Assembly (NCBI RefSeq): GCF_013113735.1
Contig: NZ_CP053346.1
Coordinates: forward strand, 992,001-1,056,000
Direction: 5' to 3'
DNA length: 64,000 bases
Origin: Sphingomonas sp. AP4-R1
Lineage (GTDB): Bacteria > Pseudomonadota > Alphaproteobacteria > Sphingomonadales > Sphingomonadaceae
Position 1 is the first letter of the stretch, and every line of letters starts with the position of its first letter. This document shows positions 12,273 to 20,671 of this stretch, one piece after another. A model generated the notes under the pieces. That model made no database searches. It worked only from the letters and a program-made list of their open reading frames with translations, and was not told the DNA's origin. The position numbers were made by a program, and so were the translations under genes.

Positions 12273-13309
12273 TCGTCGGCGGCGGGCCCGCCGGGGCCGC
12301 CGCCGCCATCCTGCTCGCGCGGGCGGGGCGGGACGCGTTGCTGATCGAGCGGCGCGAGCGGCCAGGCGGGATCGTCTGCGGCGGCTTCCTCGGCTGGGAC
12401 GCGCTGGCAGCCCTGCGCGCGCTCGGCATCGATACGGTGGCTTTGGGCGCCGTACCGATCACGCATGTGAAGCTGTTCGCAGGGCGCCGCACGGCCGAAG
12501 CGCGCCTGCCGGGGCCGGCGGCGGGCCTGTCCCGCGTCCGCCTCGATGAGGCGATGCTGGCACTGGCCGAAGTGGAAGGCGTCTCCCTGCTCCGGGGCAC
12601 AGCGGTCAAGCGGGTTGCCGGCACGGAAGCCGAGCTGGCCGATGGCGAGCGCGTCACAGGTGAACGGCTGATCCTCGCGACCGGCAAGCATGCGGTGCGC
12701 GGAGTGGCGCGCGATGCCCCCGCTGGATCGATCGGCCTGCGCGCCACCATCCCGGCGCCGCCCGATCTGGTGGGACGGATCGAGCTGCACCTGTTCCGCG
12801 ACGGCTATGCCGGGCTTTTGCTGCAGGAGGACGGGCGCGCCAATCTGTGCCTGTCGGTGCGGCCTGAACGCTTTCGCGAGGCGGGAGGCAGGCCGGACGC
12901 GCTGATCGCGGCCCTCGCGCGGGAGGCGCCCGCCATCGCCGCGCTCGGCGCCGCCGCCACGCGCTGGGACGCGATCGCGGCCGTGCCCTATGGCTGGCGC
13001 GCGCGGGCCAGCAAACCGGGTCTCTACCGCGTGGGCGATCAGGCGGCGGTGATCGCCTCGCTGGCGGGCGACGGCATCGCCATCGCGCTGGCGAGTGGGC
13101 GTGCGGCGGCCGAGGCGATCCTCTCCGGCGACGATGCCACCCGCTTCACGACCGATTTCGCGGGGCGCGCGGACCGGCCGCTGCGCCATGCCGAGACGAT
13201 CCGGCATATCGCGGAATCGCCCGTCCCCGCCGCCCTCGCCGTCGCTTGCCTGCGCCTCCTGCCCGGCCTCGCGCGCCACGCTGCCCGGCTCACCCGGATC
13301 GGCCATTGA
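12251..13309 (+). CDS. FAD-dependent oxidoreductase of the type III PKS operon
   Basis: A 352-residue flavoprotein related to geranylgeranyl-reductase/aromatic-ring hydroxylases. The FAD-binding Rossmann motif [13 protein letters not shown] starts at residue 7. An RERPGG segment follows, and the second FAD motif [22 protein letters not shown] lies near residue 255-280. The start is the GTG at 12251, inside the methyltransferase end; the frame stays open upstream but only as an overlap. In srsABC-type clusters the third enzyme hydroxylates the methylated phenolic lipid toward a quinone. That role here is inference from gene order. Confidence 0.86.
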   Translation: MRRTDTLIVGGGPAGAAAAILLARAGRDALLIERRERPGGIVCGGFLGWDALAALRALGIDTVALGAVPITHVKLFAGRRTAEARLPGPAAGLSRVRLDEAMLALAEVEGVSLLRGTAVKRVAGTEAELADGERVTGERLILATGKHAVRGVARDAPAGSIGLRATIPAPPDLVGRIELHLFRDGYAGLLLQEDGRANLCLSVRPERFREAGGRPDALIAALAREAPAIAALGAAATRWDAIAAVPYGWRARASKPGLYRVGDQAAVIASLAGDGIAIALASGRAAAEAILSGDDATRFTTDFAGRADRPLRHAETIRHIAESPVPAALAVACLRLLPGLARHAARLTRIGH

Positions 13310-13340
13310 TCCGTGCCCCGGCGCCACCCACATTCGCCTG

Positions 13341-13751
13341 ATGGAGAAGATCGATCTGCCTGACGCCGAATGGCGCGAGCGGCTCAGCCCCGAGCAATAT
13401 CATGTGCTGCGCGAGGCCGGCACCGAGCGGGCCTTCACCGGCCGTTACTGGGACCATCACGAAACGGGCGCCTATGTCTGCGCCGGCTGCGGGGCGCCGC
13501 TCTTCGCGAGCGGCGACAAATATGAGTCCGGCTCCGGCTGGCCCAGCTTCACCAAGCCCTCCGAGAAGCAGTCCGTGACCGAGCATAGGGACATGGGGCA
13601 CGGCATGATCCGCACCGAGGTGCGCTGCGCCGCCTGCGGGGGTCATCTGGGCCATGTATTCCCGGATGGACCGGGCCCCGAGGGCCTGCGCTTCTGCATC
13701 AATTCGGCTTCGCTGCATTTCCAGCCGCAAAACGGCACGGATAAGGGTTGA
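13341..13751 (+). CDS. msrB: Peptide-methionine (R)-S-oxide reductase
   Basis: Repairs oxidised methionine in proteins, acting on the R-sulfoxide. The protein is 136 residues. Zinc ligands are in two CxxC pairs (Cys47/50 and Cys96/99). The catalytic Cys119 lies in [11 protein letters not shown], and GWPSF and GHVFPDGP are present. The start ATG at 13341 has no strong ribosome-binding site. It follows the PKS operon by 31 bases and could be read through from it. Confidence 0.95.
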   Translation: MEKIDLPDAEWRERLSPEQYHVLREAGTERAFTGRYWDHHETGAYVCAGCGAPLFASGDKYESGSGWPSFTKPSEKQSVTEHRDMGHGMIRTEVRCAACGGHLGHVFPDGPGPEGLRFCINSASLHFQPQNGTDKG

Positions 13752-13828
13752 ATCGGGCTCGCCGCGCGGCAATCCATCGGGATCGCCTTGTGAGCGGACG
13801 CGCGAGGCGGTAATCGCGCTACAGCCTT

Positions 13829-15940
13829 ATGCCCTCCGCCAAATCCAAACCCTCGGGCGGCATGCGCCGCATCGCCAGGATCGCCCTTCGAACCATCCTG
13901 TTCGGCGCGCTCGCCGGCATCGCCGCGCTCGTCGTGGCGGTGATGGTGACGATGGCCTCGCTCCCGTCCTTCAACGACATGATGCAGAAGCCCAACGGGC
14001 AGACCGTGCGCGTCCACGCCGCGGACGGATCGCTGCTGCTGGCGCTGGGGCCGAGCTATGGCGACTGGCTGCCGCACGACCGCATCCCCAAGGTGATGCA
14101 GGACGCGATCGTGGCGGTGGAGGACCGGCGCTACTACAGCCATCCCGGCATCGATCCGATCGGCATCGCGCGCATGTTCTATGTGGCCAAGCGCCTGCAC
14201 GACGAGGGCCGTCGCCTGCAGGGCGGATCGACGATCACGCAGCAGCTGGCGCGTAACATCTTCCTCTCCAGCAATTACAGCTATGCCCGCAAGATCCGCG
14301 AGGCGATCCTGGCGCTGGCGATGGAGCGCAAATTCTCCAAGGCGCAGATCCTGGAGCTGTATCTCAACCGCGTCTATTTCGGCGGTGGCGCGTACGGCAT
14401 CGACGCGGCCGCCCGCAAATTCTTCGGCCATCCCGGTGATCATCTGACGCTGGCCGAATCCGCGATCATCGCGGGTCTGGTGAAGGCGCCGTCCCATTAT
14501 TCGCCCTCCGCCGACGCGCAGGCCGCGCGCGACCGCGCCTCCGTCGTGCTGGACGTGATGGTGGATGCGGGCACGCTGACGCCCGCACAGGCGGCCGGCG
14601 TCGACCTCAAGGCCGTGACCTTCGCGCCCGAGCCCAAGCAGAACAGCGTGCGCTATTTCACCGACTGGGCGCTGGCCCAGCTCGACACTCTGGTGGACGA
14701 GCAGAGCGCGCCGCTGGACGTGTGGACCACGCTCGACCGCAAGATGCAGGACGCGGCCGATGCGGCGATCCGCCAGAATACGCCGGAAGGCCTGCAGGGC
14801 GCGCTCGTCTCGATGGAGAATGACGGCGCCGTGCGCGCGATGGTGGGCGGCACCGATTATGTCTCCTCCATCTACAATCGCGCGACGCAGGCGGAGCGGC
14901 AGCCGGGATCGGCCTTCAAGCTGTTCGTCTATCTCTCCGCGCTGGAGGCGGGCGTGAAGCCGGGCGATCCGGTGACGGACGAACCGATCACGATCGATAA
15001 CTGGAGCCCGCGCAACAGCAGCCGGCGCTTCCTGGGCGATATCGACATCCGCACCGCCTTCGCTTTCTCGATCAACACGGTCGCGGCGAAGATCGGCCAG
15101 CAGGTGGGCTTCGACAGCGTGGCGGACATGGCCAAGCGCTTCGGCATCTCGACGCCGATCAACACGCATCCCTCGATGGTGCTGGGCACGTCCGACGTGC
15201 GCCTGATCGACATGACGCGCGCCTTCGCCGCCATCTCGGCCAACGGCACGGCGGTGGCACCTTACGGCATCCTCAAGGTAACGACCACCGACGGCACCGT
15301 GATCTACCAGCGCGAGCAGAGCCAGCCGCGCGTGCTGGTCGCGCCGTTCGTCGCCGCCGAGATGACCGATCTGCTGCAGACCGCCGTCAATGTCGGCACC
15401 GCGCGCGCCGCGCAGATCGGCCGGCCGGTGGCGGGCAAGACGGGCACGACCAATTCGAACAAGGACGGCTGGTTCCTCGGCTTCTCCAGCGGGCTGACCA
15501 CCGGCGTGTGGATGGGCCGCGACGATGCGAAGCCGATCCCCGGCCTGCAGGGCGGCCGCAATCCGGCGCAGGCCTTCGCGTCGTTCATGCGCGTGGCGCT
15601 GCAGAGCCGCCCGGCCGAGAAGTTCGATACCGACGTGACCTTGCCCGAATGGCAGCTGGAGCCGGACGACGAAGCCTATTTCGGCAATCCCGACCAGGGC
15701 TTCGGCGGCGATGCCGCGCCGCCCGCAACCGGCGGTGACGAAGTGACGGGCGACGTGCCCGAGCTGCAGCCGGCGCCCGCTCCCGGCAACGCTCCGACTC
15801 TGCCCGATGCGCCCCCCGCCCCGGCGACCCCGCCGCGTGCGGACTCGCAGGAACCGCAGCTGGACCAGCGCTGGCTGGACAATGTGCTGCGCGACCAGCG
15901 CAAGCCCAATCCGACGCAGCCGGCCACGCCGCCGCGCTGA
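13829..15940 (+). CDS. Class A penicillin-binding protein (PBP1A family)
   Basis: Bifunctional peptidoglycan glycosyltransferase and transpeptidase anchored in the inner membrane. The protein is 703 residues with a membrane anchor at about 19-45. The GT51 domain includes VEDRRYYSHPGID near 96-108 and GGSTITQQLARN. The transpeptidase domain has Ser361 in GSAFK, SIN near 414 and KTGTTN near 537. The C-terminal 70 residues are Pro/Ala-rich and low-complexity. It lacks the extra OB domain of long PBP1A proteins. A second in-frame ATG at 13862 (MRRIARIAL) is an alternative start. It stands alone, followed by a family A repeat. Confidence 0.93.
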   Translation: MPSAKSKPSGGMRRIARIALRTILFGALAGIAALVVAVMVTMASLPSFNDMMQKPNGQTVRVHAADGSLLLALGPSYGDWLPHDRIPKVMQDAIVAVEDRRYYSHPGIDPIGIARMFYVAKRLHDEGRRLQGGSTITQQLARNIFLSSNYSYARKIREAILALAMERKFSKAQILELYLNRVYFGGGAYGIDAAARKFFGHPGDHLTLAESAIIAGLVKAPSHYSPSADAQAARDRASVVLDVMVDAGTLTPAQAAGVDLKAVTFAPEPKQNSVRYFTDWALAQLDTLVDEQSAPLDVWTTLDRKMQDAADAAIRQNTPEGLQGALVSMENDGAVRAMVGGTDYVSSIYNRATQAERQPGSAFKLFVYLSALEAGVKPGDPVTDEPITIDNWSPRNSSRRFLGDIDIRTAFAFSINTVAAKIGQQVGFDSVADMAKRFGISTPINTHPSMVLGTSDVRLIDMTRAFAAISANGTAVAPYGILKVTTTDGTVIYQREQSQPRVLVAPFVAAEMTDLLQTAVNVGTARAAQIGRPVAGKTGTTNSNKDGWFLGFSSGLTTGVWMGRDDAKPIPGLQGGRNPAQAFASFMRVALQSRPAEKFDTDVTLPEWQLEPDDEAYFGNPDQGFGGDAAPPATGGDEVTGDVPELQPAPAPGNAPTLPDAPPAPATPPRADSQEPQLDQRWLDNVLRDQRKPNPTQPATPPR

Positions 15941-15966
15941 GAAGAGTAGCGCGTCGGCCTCTTCGT

Positions 15967-16042
15967 GCTCCTGCGAAAGCAGGAGCCCAGGGCGGCGAGC
16001 GCTGCGTTTTGAAACTCTGGGCTCCTGCTTTCGCAGGAGTAC
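15967..16042. repeat. Intergenic palindromic repeat, family A copy 2
   Basis: The cleanest copy. The left hairpin is GCTCCTGC-gaaa-GCAGGAGC (15967-15986) and the right hairpin GCTCCTGC-tttc-GCAGGAG (16021-16039). Between them lie CCAGGG and CTCTGG, which can also pair, so the whole 76 bases is a nested palindrome. It sits between two convergent genes. Confidence 0.9.
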
Positions 16043-16050
16043 CGTCGCGC

Positions 16051-16758
16051 TTAGCCCCGGCCGAAACTGTGCAGCCGGCTGCCATTCGCGCGGAGCCACG
16101 CACGCTCGGGCGCGGGATCCCGGCCGTAGAGGCGCGCGACGGCGGCGTGGAAGGCGGGGCTGTGATTCATGTGCAGCCGGTGCCCCACTTCGTGCGCGAC
16201 GGTCGCGCGGCGCACCTCGGGCGGGGCCAGGATCAGGCGCCAATTGTAGCGGATATCGCCTGAGGCCGTGCAACTGCCCCAGCGCGTCTTGGCATCGCCG
16301 ATGCCGACGCGCGCGGGGGTGACGCCCGCGAGACGGCAATAATGCTCGGTCTCGGCCTTCAGCCTCACCAGCGCCTCGGCGCGCAGCCAGCGCAGCAGGC
16401 GGGGTACCGCCAGTTCCTCCGGACCGCCCACCACGATCCGATCATCGTCGATCGTCACGCGGCGGGGCGCATCCGCGCGCCAGCTCAGGCGATAGTCACG
16501 CCCCTCGAACGGAATCGTCGCGCCGTCCGCCAGGGGATCGGGGCGCGGCAGAGCGGCGATCGTCGCCTCGATCCAGGCGCGCTTGCTCTCCGCCCAGCGC
16601 ACGGCCGACGCGAGGTTCGCGCGCGCCGGCACGGTGAGCTTCACCGCGCCGTCGCGCGGATCGACCACCAACCGCACCCGCCGCGCGCGCGGCGATCGGC
16701 GCACCACCAGCGCCCGCCTGCCTCCCTGCGGATCGGCGAAGCTGGGTTCAGAGCTCAC
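16051..16758 (-). CDS. YgjP-like zinc metallopeptidase domain protein
   Basis: A 235-residue protein of the M48/DUF45 (YgjP, WLM-like) family. The zinc motif is [12 protein letters not shown] (His189, Glu190, His193, with His199 as probable third ligand). The preceding [18 protein letters not shown] is the hallmark family segment. The function in bacteria is not firmly known; some relatives act with restriction or stress systems. There is no signal peptide, so it is cytoplasmic. The start overlaps the end of the YcgN-family gene by 11 bases, so it is the last gene of a leftward SCO1-YcgN-YgjP operon. Confidence 0.88.
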   Translation of the reverse strand: MSSEPSFADPQGGRRALVVRRSPRARRVRLVVDPRDGAVKLTVPARANLASAVRWAESKRAWIEATIAALPRPDPLADGATIPFEGRDYRLSWRADAPRRVTIDDDRIVVGGPEELAVPRLLRWLRAEALVRLKAETEHYCRLAGVTPARVGIGDAKTRWGSCTASGDIRYNWRLILAPPEVRRATVAHEVGHRLHMNHSPAFHAAVARLYGRDPAPERAWLRANGSRLHSFGRG

Positions 16759-17179
16759 GATCGATCATATGATATTCGAGTTCGCCGGCATCGTCCTCGG
16801 ACACGGTCCAGCCGCGCGTGGAAGCGCCCGCCTCATGCACCGTCTCGCGGCTGCCGCTGATCAGATGGTGCCAGTCGGGCAGAGGCTTGCCGTCCGCGAC
16901 GAGGCGATAGGCGCAGCTCTTCGGCAGCCAGTCGATCGTGTGGAGCTTGGCGGGGGTCAGCCGCACGCAATCGGGCACGTGCGTGCGCCGGTTGGGATAA
17001 TCCATGCACTGCGCGTTCTTGCGATCGAGCAGGCGGCAGGCGACGTTGGTGGCGAAAACCTCGCCCGTCTCCTCATCCTCCAATTTGTGGAGGCAGCATT
17101 TGCCGCAGCCGTCACACAGCGATTCCCATTCCGTGCGGCTCATCCGCTCGAGCGGTTTCTCTTCCCAGAAGCGGCTCAT
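16748..17179 (-). CDS. YcgN/UPF0260 family cysteine-cluster protein
   Basis: A 143-residue protein of the YkgJ-type CxxCxxxCC group. CDGCGKCC lies near residues 23-30, and further Cys residues (VACRLLD, QCMDY, PDCVRL, SCAYRL) match the UPF0260 pattern and may hold zinc or an iron-sulfur cluster. The function is unknown. The ATG at 17179 overlaps the TGA of the SCO1 gene (ATGA), which decides the start over an upstream GTG at 17188. Confidence 0.9.
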   Translation of the reverse strand: MSRFWEEKPLERMSRTEWESLCDGCGKCCLHKLEDEETGEVFATNVACRLLDRKNAQCMDYPNRRTHVPDCVRLTPAKLHTIDWLPKSCAYRLVADGKPLPDWHHLISGSRETVHEAGASTRGWTVSEDDAGELEYHMIDREL

Positions 17180-17772
17180 TTCACCCACGCCGCCAATGTT
17201 TCGGTCACGGCCTGCGCGCTTGCCTCGACCGGGACCAAAGCGATCGGCTCGCCCTTGGGGCCGAACAGGATCGCCGTGCTCATATGCTGCATCAGATAGC
17301 CGGAGGCGCCCGGCGCCGGATCCTGTTTCTGGTACGTCGTGGCATATTCCTTCGCAACGGCGGCGATCTGCGCCTCCGTGCCGGTGAGGCCGATCAGACG
17401 CGGATGGAAGGCAGCGACATAGCGTTTCAGCACCTCCGGCGTATCGCGCGCGGGATCGACCGAGATGAAGACGGGCTGCACCCGGGCGGCGCGCGCGGCA
17501 TCCTGCGCCTCGAACGCCTTCAGCCCCTTGCCCAGATTGAGCATGTCGGTGGGGCAGACGTCCGGGCAGAAGGTGTAGCCGAAATAGACGATGGCATAGC
17601 GCCCCTTCAGTTTCTCGCTCGGGAACGGCGCCCCATCCTGATCGATCAGGGTGAAGGGACCGCCGATCCGGGCGCCCGCCAGCGGGGCTTCCTGCGCCGT
17701 GGAAGACTTCGGGCCGCAGGCACCGAGCGCCAGCGCGAGCAGCGCGGCGGCGACCAGACGTGGATTGTTCAT
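17176..17772 (-). CDS. SCO1/SenC family copper-chaperone lipoprotein
   Basis: Thioredoxin-fold protein that delivers copper to the CuA centre of cytochrome c oxidase or handles thiol redox. The protein is 198 residues. The lipobox LALGAC gives Cys19. The copper ligands are Cys69 and Cys73 in CPDVC and His163 in YLMQHMS. It is membrane-anchored and faces the periplasm. The ATG at 17772 gives a compact signal peptide; an ATG at 17787 is also possible. No cytochrome oxidase genes lie in the window. Confidence 0.93.
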   Translation of the reverse strand: MNNPRLVAAALLALALGACGPKSSTAQEAPLAGARIGGPFTLIDQDGAPFPSEKLKGRYAIVYFGYTFCPDVCPTDMLNLGKGLKAFEAQDAARAARVQPVFISVDPARDTPEVLKRYVAAFHPRLIGLTGTEAQIAAVAKEYATTYQKQDPAPGASGYLMQHMSTAILFGPKGEPIALVPVEASAQAVTETLAAWVK

Positions 17773-17848
17773 GGTGTGCTCAATCATGCTTTGCTAGGAG
17801 GCCGGTGACAAGCGCACGTCTCGCGCCGCCACCTTCCAGGAGCAGAAT

Positions 17849-18460
17849 ATGGGTGTTCGCAACCGCTTTGCCATGATCGCCGCCGGTGCGATCGGCCTTG
17901 CGCTCGCCGCGCCCAGCCTCGCCCAGTTTTCCGACAGCTTCTCCTTCCTGAAAGCGGTGAAGGAGCGCGACGGCAACAAGGCGATGCCGTTCCTGAACAA
18001 GCCCGGCGCGCCCGTGCTGAATGCGCGCGATCCCAGCACCGGCGAGACGGCCCTGCACATTGTGACGCGCGGGCACGATTCGACCTGGCTGAGCTTCCTG
18101 CTGAGCCGGAGCGCCGCGACCGACATCAAGGACAATCAGGGCATGACGCCGCTTCTCGTGGCGGCCCAGACCGGCGATGCCGACGCGACCCGCCTGCTGA
18201 TCACCGCCGGCGCCAACGTGAACGCAACCGACAATAGCGGCGAGACGCCGTTGATCTTCGCGGTCCGCAATCGCGATCTGGTGGTGGGGCGGCAGCTGAT
18301 CACGGCCGGCGCCAATCCGGACGCGCAGGACACGATCGCGGGCAAGAGCGCGCGCGATTATGCGAAGGAGGATCGCCGCGGCACGGCGATGCTGAAGCTG
18401 CTGGACGAGGCCAAGCCCGCCAAGGCCGCGAACGGGAAGATTGCCGGGCCGGTTCGCTAA
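17849..18460 (+). CDS. Secreted ankyrin-repeat protein
   Basis: A 203-residue protein with a signal peptide (cleavage likely after ALAAPSLAQ) and about four ankyrin repeats: the ETALHIVTRG, MTPLLVAAQTGDADATRLLI, GETPLIFAVRNRD and KSARDYAKED segments. It is probably a periplasmic protein-binding scaffold; partners are unknown. A good AGGAG site precedes the ATG at 17849. It is divergent from the SCO1 operon with a 76-bp gap that must hold both promoters. Confidence 0.9.
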   Translation: MGVRNRFAMIAAGAIGLALAAPSLAQFSDSFSFLKAVKERDGNKAMPFLNKPGAPVLNARDPSTGETALHIVTRGHDSTWLSFLLSRSAATDIKDNQGMTPLLVAAQTGDADATRLLITAGANVNATDNSGETPLIFAVRNRDLVVGRQLITAGANPDAQDTIAGKSARDYAKEDRRGTAMLKLLDEAKPAKAANGKIAGPVR

Positions 18461-18496
18461 GACGAACGAAGGGTTCGATCGAGCGGTCCTCACCCA

Positions 18497-18611
18497 TCCT
18501 CCCGACCAGGAGGAGGCGGCGCCGAAGGCGACGGAGGGGAAGGTCAGCAACCGTCCGGCTTCCGCCCCCTCCGTCAGGCTCCGCCTGACACCTCCCCTGG
18601 CGGGGGAGGAT
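18497..18611. repeat. Complex inverted repeat between convergent genes
   Basis: The left half (GACGGAGGGG and CCAGGAGGAGG-type segments, 18503-18540) is inverted in the right half (CCCCTCCGTC at 18565-18574, then CCTCCCCTGGCGGGGGAGG). An inner hairpin GTCAGGC-tcc-GCCTGAC lies at 18573-18589. It separates the convergent ankyrin and mmcB genes and may end both transcripts. Confidence 0.75.
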
Positions 18612-18618
18612 GAATTTC

Positions 18619-19101
18619 CTAATCCAGCCCGGCCAGCCCCGGATCGAGCGAGCCCAGCAGGCGCTGGGCGGCGCGGCGGGCGAAGCGGAGCGTCTCGGTC
18701 TTGCGGCGGGCACCGGCGAGCGGGCGATGCGAGGGCTCACGCAGGATCGCCGCATCATAGCGATCGGCCACGATCAGCCCGCAAACCTCCGGGCGGAAAT
18801 GCGCTTCCTCGAAGGGTGAGAGATCGAAGCCGGCAGGGACCGCCCACAGGAATCGATCGCAATAGTCCAGATAATCCGGCCATTTGCCGTCACCGCGCAG
18901 ATCCGCGCGCGAGACCTTGATCTCCACGATCGTGATGCAGCCCTTCGCATCCAGCGCCATGATGTCCGCGCGCCGGCCATTGCCGAGCGGCACCTCGCAG
19001 AGCGCGACCAGATCCTGCCGGAAGAAGAGCCGCGCCACGCCACGCGCGACATCGGCCGCGACCAGCGGGCCATCTTCGAAACAGGGGAGCGTAGACGCCA
19101 T
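18619..19101 (-). CDS. mmcB: MmcB family DNA repair protein
   Basis: A 160-residue protein of the MmcB-like (PF06319) family, found in alphaproteobacteria and connected with the mitomycin-C/SOS response in Caulobacter. Its core VEIKVSRADLRGDGKWPDYLDYCD has the Glu-x-Lys and Asp spacing of PD-(D/E)xK nucleases, preceded by RRADIMALD. That fold suggests DNA binding or cleavage, which is inference. A LexA-type box lies 13-27 bases upstream of the ATG at 19101, so SOS control is supported by the sequence. It is transcribed alone. Confidence 0.9.
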   Translation of the reverse strand: MASTLPCFEDGPLVAADVARGVARLFFRQDLVALCEVPLGNGRRADIMALDAKGCITIVEIKVSRADLRGDGKWPDYLDYCDRFLWAVPAGFDLSPFEEAHFRPEVCGLIVADRYDAAILREPSHRPLAGARRKTETLRFARRAAQRLLGSLDPGLAGLD

Positions 19102-19113
19102 AGCGTCTGTTTA

Positions 19114-19128
19114 GAACGATTCGGGAAC
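19114..19128 (-). promoter_or_regulatory. LexA (SOS) box of mmcB
   Basis: Read on the minus strand, it is GTTC-CCGAATC-GTTC, an exact match to the alphaproteobacterial LexA operator GTTC-N7-GTTC. It lies just before the mmcB ATG, where repressor would cover the promoter or early transcript. Confidence 0.85.
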
Positions 19129-19181
19129 ATCGGGAAGGCGATTCGGATCCAACCCTTGCCCACCGCTTGAAGGGTCCGAGG

Positions 19182-19505
19182 TCAGCCCAACAGATCCAGC
19201 GCGATCCTTCGCGCCTCGGCATGATCCAGCTCGACGATCCACAGATCGGGATCGGTGCGGCGTCGACTCTTCAGATAGTCGGCGCGATCGGCCGGGTCTG
19301 CGGGGCCCGTCTCGCGCCACGCATAGCCGTCCACGCCGAAGCTGCGTTCGAGCAAGGGCCCGTCCACGCCACGATCGGCGAGCGCCAGCAGGATCGCGCC
19401 CGCCGTAGCGTCCCCCTTCGCCAGCACCATCGCGGAGCCGCCCTCTTCCTCGATCCGGCGGACCAGAGCGGAAACGAGCAGGCCGGCGGCGGCCCGCGCC
19501 TCCAT
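19182..19505 (-). CDS. DUF1491 family protein
   Basis: A 107-residue protein of unknown function, matching the alphaproteobacterial DUF1491 pattern: LLVSALVRRIEEEGGSAMVLAKGDATAGAI-type N-terminal half and a C-terminal RTDPDLWIVELDH segment. It is cytoplasmic with no membrane segment. The ATG at 19505 follows the ptsN stop by 4 bases, so the two are co-transcribed. Gene context (hpf-ptsN-DUF1491) is the only hint to a role. Confidence 0.85.
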   Translation of the reverse strand: MEARAAAGLLVSALVRRIEEEGGSAMVLAKGDATAGAILLALADRGVDGPLLERSFGVDGYAWRETGPADPADRADYLKSRRRTDPDLWIVELDHAEARRIALDLLG

Positions 19506-19509
19506 CACG

Positions 19510-19977
19510 TCAGGCCGCGTCCCGCGCGTCCGTCTCGACGAACAGAGCGTAGAGCGCGTCGCGCGAGCCCGCCCCGCGCAGCTTGGCGACGAACGCGGCA
19601 TCGCGCAGGCGCCGGCTGACGCGGGACAGAGCCTTCAGATGCTCCACCCCCGCATCGGGGGGCGAGAGCAAAAGGAAGACGAGATCGACGGGCATGTCGT
19701 CGATCGCCTGGAAATCGATCGGGCTGGCGAGCCGGGCGAAGGCACCGACCACACGGCCAATGCCCTCGATCTTGCCGTGGGGAATGGCGATGCCGCCCCC
19801 GAAGCCCGTCGACCCCAGACGCTCGCGTTCCGTCAGCCGGCTGACGATCTGACGGGGATCGATCCCCGTCAGATCGCCTGCGGCGGCTGCAAGTTGCTGG
19901 AAAAGCACCTTCTTGTTCGGAACGGCCAGCTCCGAAAAAACGGAACTGGGCGCCAGGATATCCGCAAACTCGTCCAT
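19510..19977 (-). CDS. ptsN: PTS IIA-like nitrogen regulatory protein
   Basis: EIIA-Ntr domain, 155 residues, the output phosphoprotein of the nitrogen phosphotransferase system. The phosphorylated histidine is in GIAIPHGKIEG near residue 66-70. The LTERERLGSTGFGGG and LVFLLLSP segments are typical. It lies 40 bases after hpf in the same direction. In many proteobacteria rpoN-hpf-ptsN are together; rpoN is absent here. Confidence 0.94.
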   Translation of the reverse strand: MDEFADILAPSSVFSELAVPNKKVLFQQLAAAAGDLTGIDPRQIVSRLTERERLGSTGFGGGIAIPHGKIEGIGRVVGAFARLASPIDFQAIDDMPVDLVFLLLSPPDAGVEHLKALSRVSRRLRDAAFVAKLRGAGSRDALYALFVETDARDAA

Positions 19978-20017
19978 GCTGCTCGGTATCGTCTTGCCAG
20001 AAGTGAAAAGGCCTGAA

Positions 20018-20602
20018 TCAGGCCGCGTGCTGCGGCTCGACCCACCCGATCGTGCCGTCGCCGCGGCGATACACCATATTGAAGGCGCCGGTGCCGGAAT
20101 TCTTGAACAGCAGCGCATTCGTGTTGCGCAGATCAAGCATCATCACGGCATCGCCCACGCTCGCCTCGGGCACGTCGACGCGCAGTTCGGCCACGATCGG
20201 GGGATGATCGCCGGCGGCATCCTCTTCCTCCTGCTGCACCTGGAAGACGGTGTAAGCCGCATTATCGGCAATCTCGCCCGGCGCCACCGCCGCGCCGTTT
20301 ACCGCATGCTTGTTCTTCAGCCGGCGCATGTAGCGACGCAGCTGGGTCTCGATCCGCTCGGCCGCCACATCGAAGGCCGGGTGCGCTTCATTGCCCTGGC
20401 CCGAGCCCTTCAGGATCACGCCCTGCATCACATGGGCGACGATATCGCAGGAGAAAGCGCTGTGAGGGGCATTGCCGAAGGTGACGTGCGCCGAGATGCT
20501 GCGCGAAAAATATTTGTCCGCAACACCCTGCAGCCGATCCTCGACATGGGTTCGCAGCGCGTCGCCCGTGTCGACCTGGTGGCCAGAGACCCGGATGTCC
20601 AT
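20018..20602 (-). CDS. hpf: Long ribosome hibernation promoting factor
   Basis: A 194-residue long-form HPF/RaiA protein. The N-terminal ribosome-binding domain (about 1-105, MDIRVSGHQVDTGDALRTHV...) is joined by an acidic linker to the C-terminal dimerisation domain (VGDAVMMLDLRNTNALLFKNSGTG...). The long form makes 100S ribosome dimers in stationary phase. The ATG at 20602 is preceded by GGAGAG. A promoter is likely in the 69-bp gap after dnaQ. It is the first gene of the hpf-ptsN-DUF1491 set. Confidence 0.95.
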   Translation of the reverse strand: MDIRVSGHQVDTGDALRTHVEDRLQGVADKYFSRSISAHVTFGNAPHSAFSCDIVAHVMQGVILKGSGQGNEAHPAFDVAAERIETQLRRYMRRLKNKHAVNGAAVAPGEIADNAAYTVFQVQQEEEDAAGDHPPIVAELRVDVPEASVGDAVMMLDLRNTNALLFKNSGTGAFNMVYRRGDGTIGWVEPQHAA

Positions 20603-20671
20603 CAATGCTCTCCTTCATCAAGGGCCGCGCCGCTGCGGAGCGCTGGCCTCAAGCCCAGCATGGGCGCGAGG

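Noticed and set aside
15585..16103. A short frame reading 'TPAKAGAQ' and 'APAFAGA'
   Set aside because: It is the translation of family A repeat DNA and its surroundings, a common false gene call.
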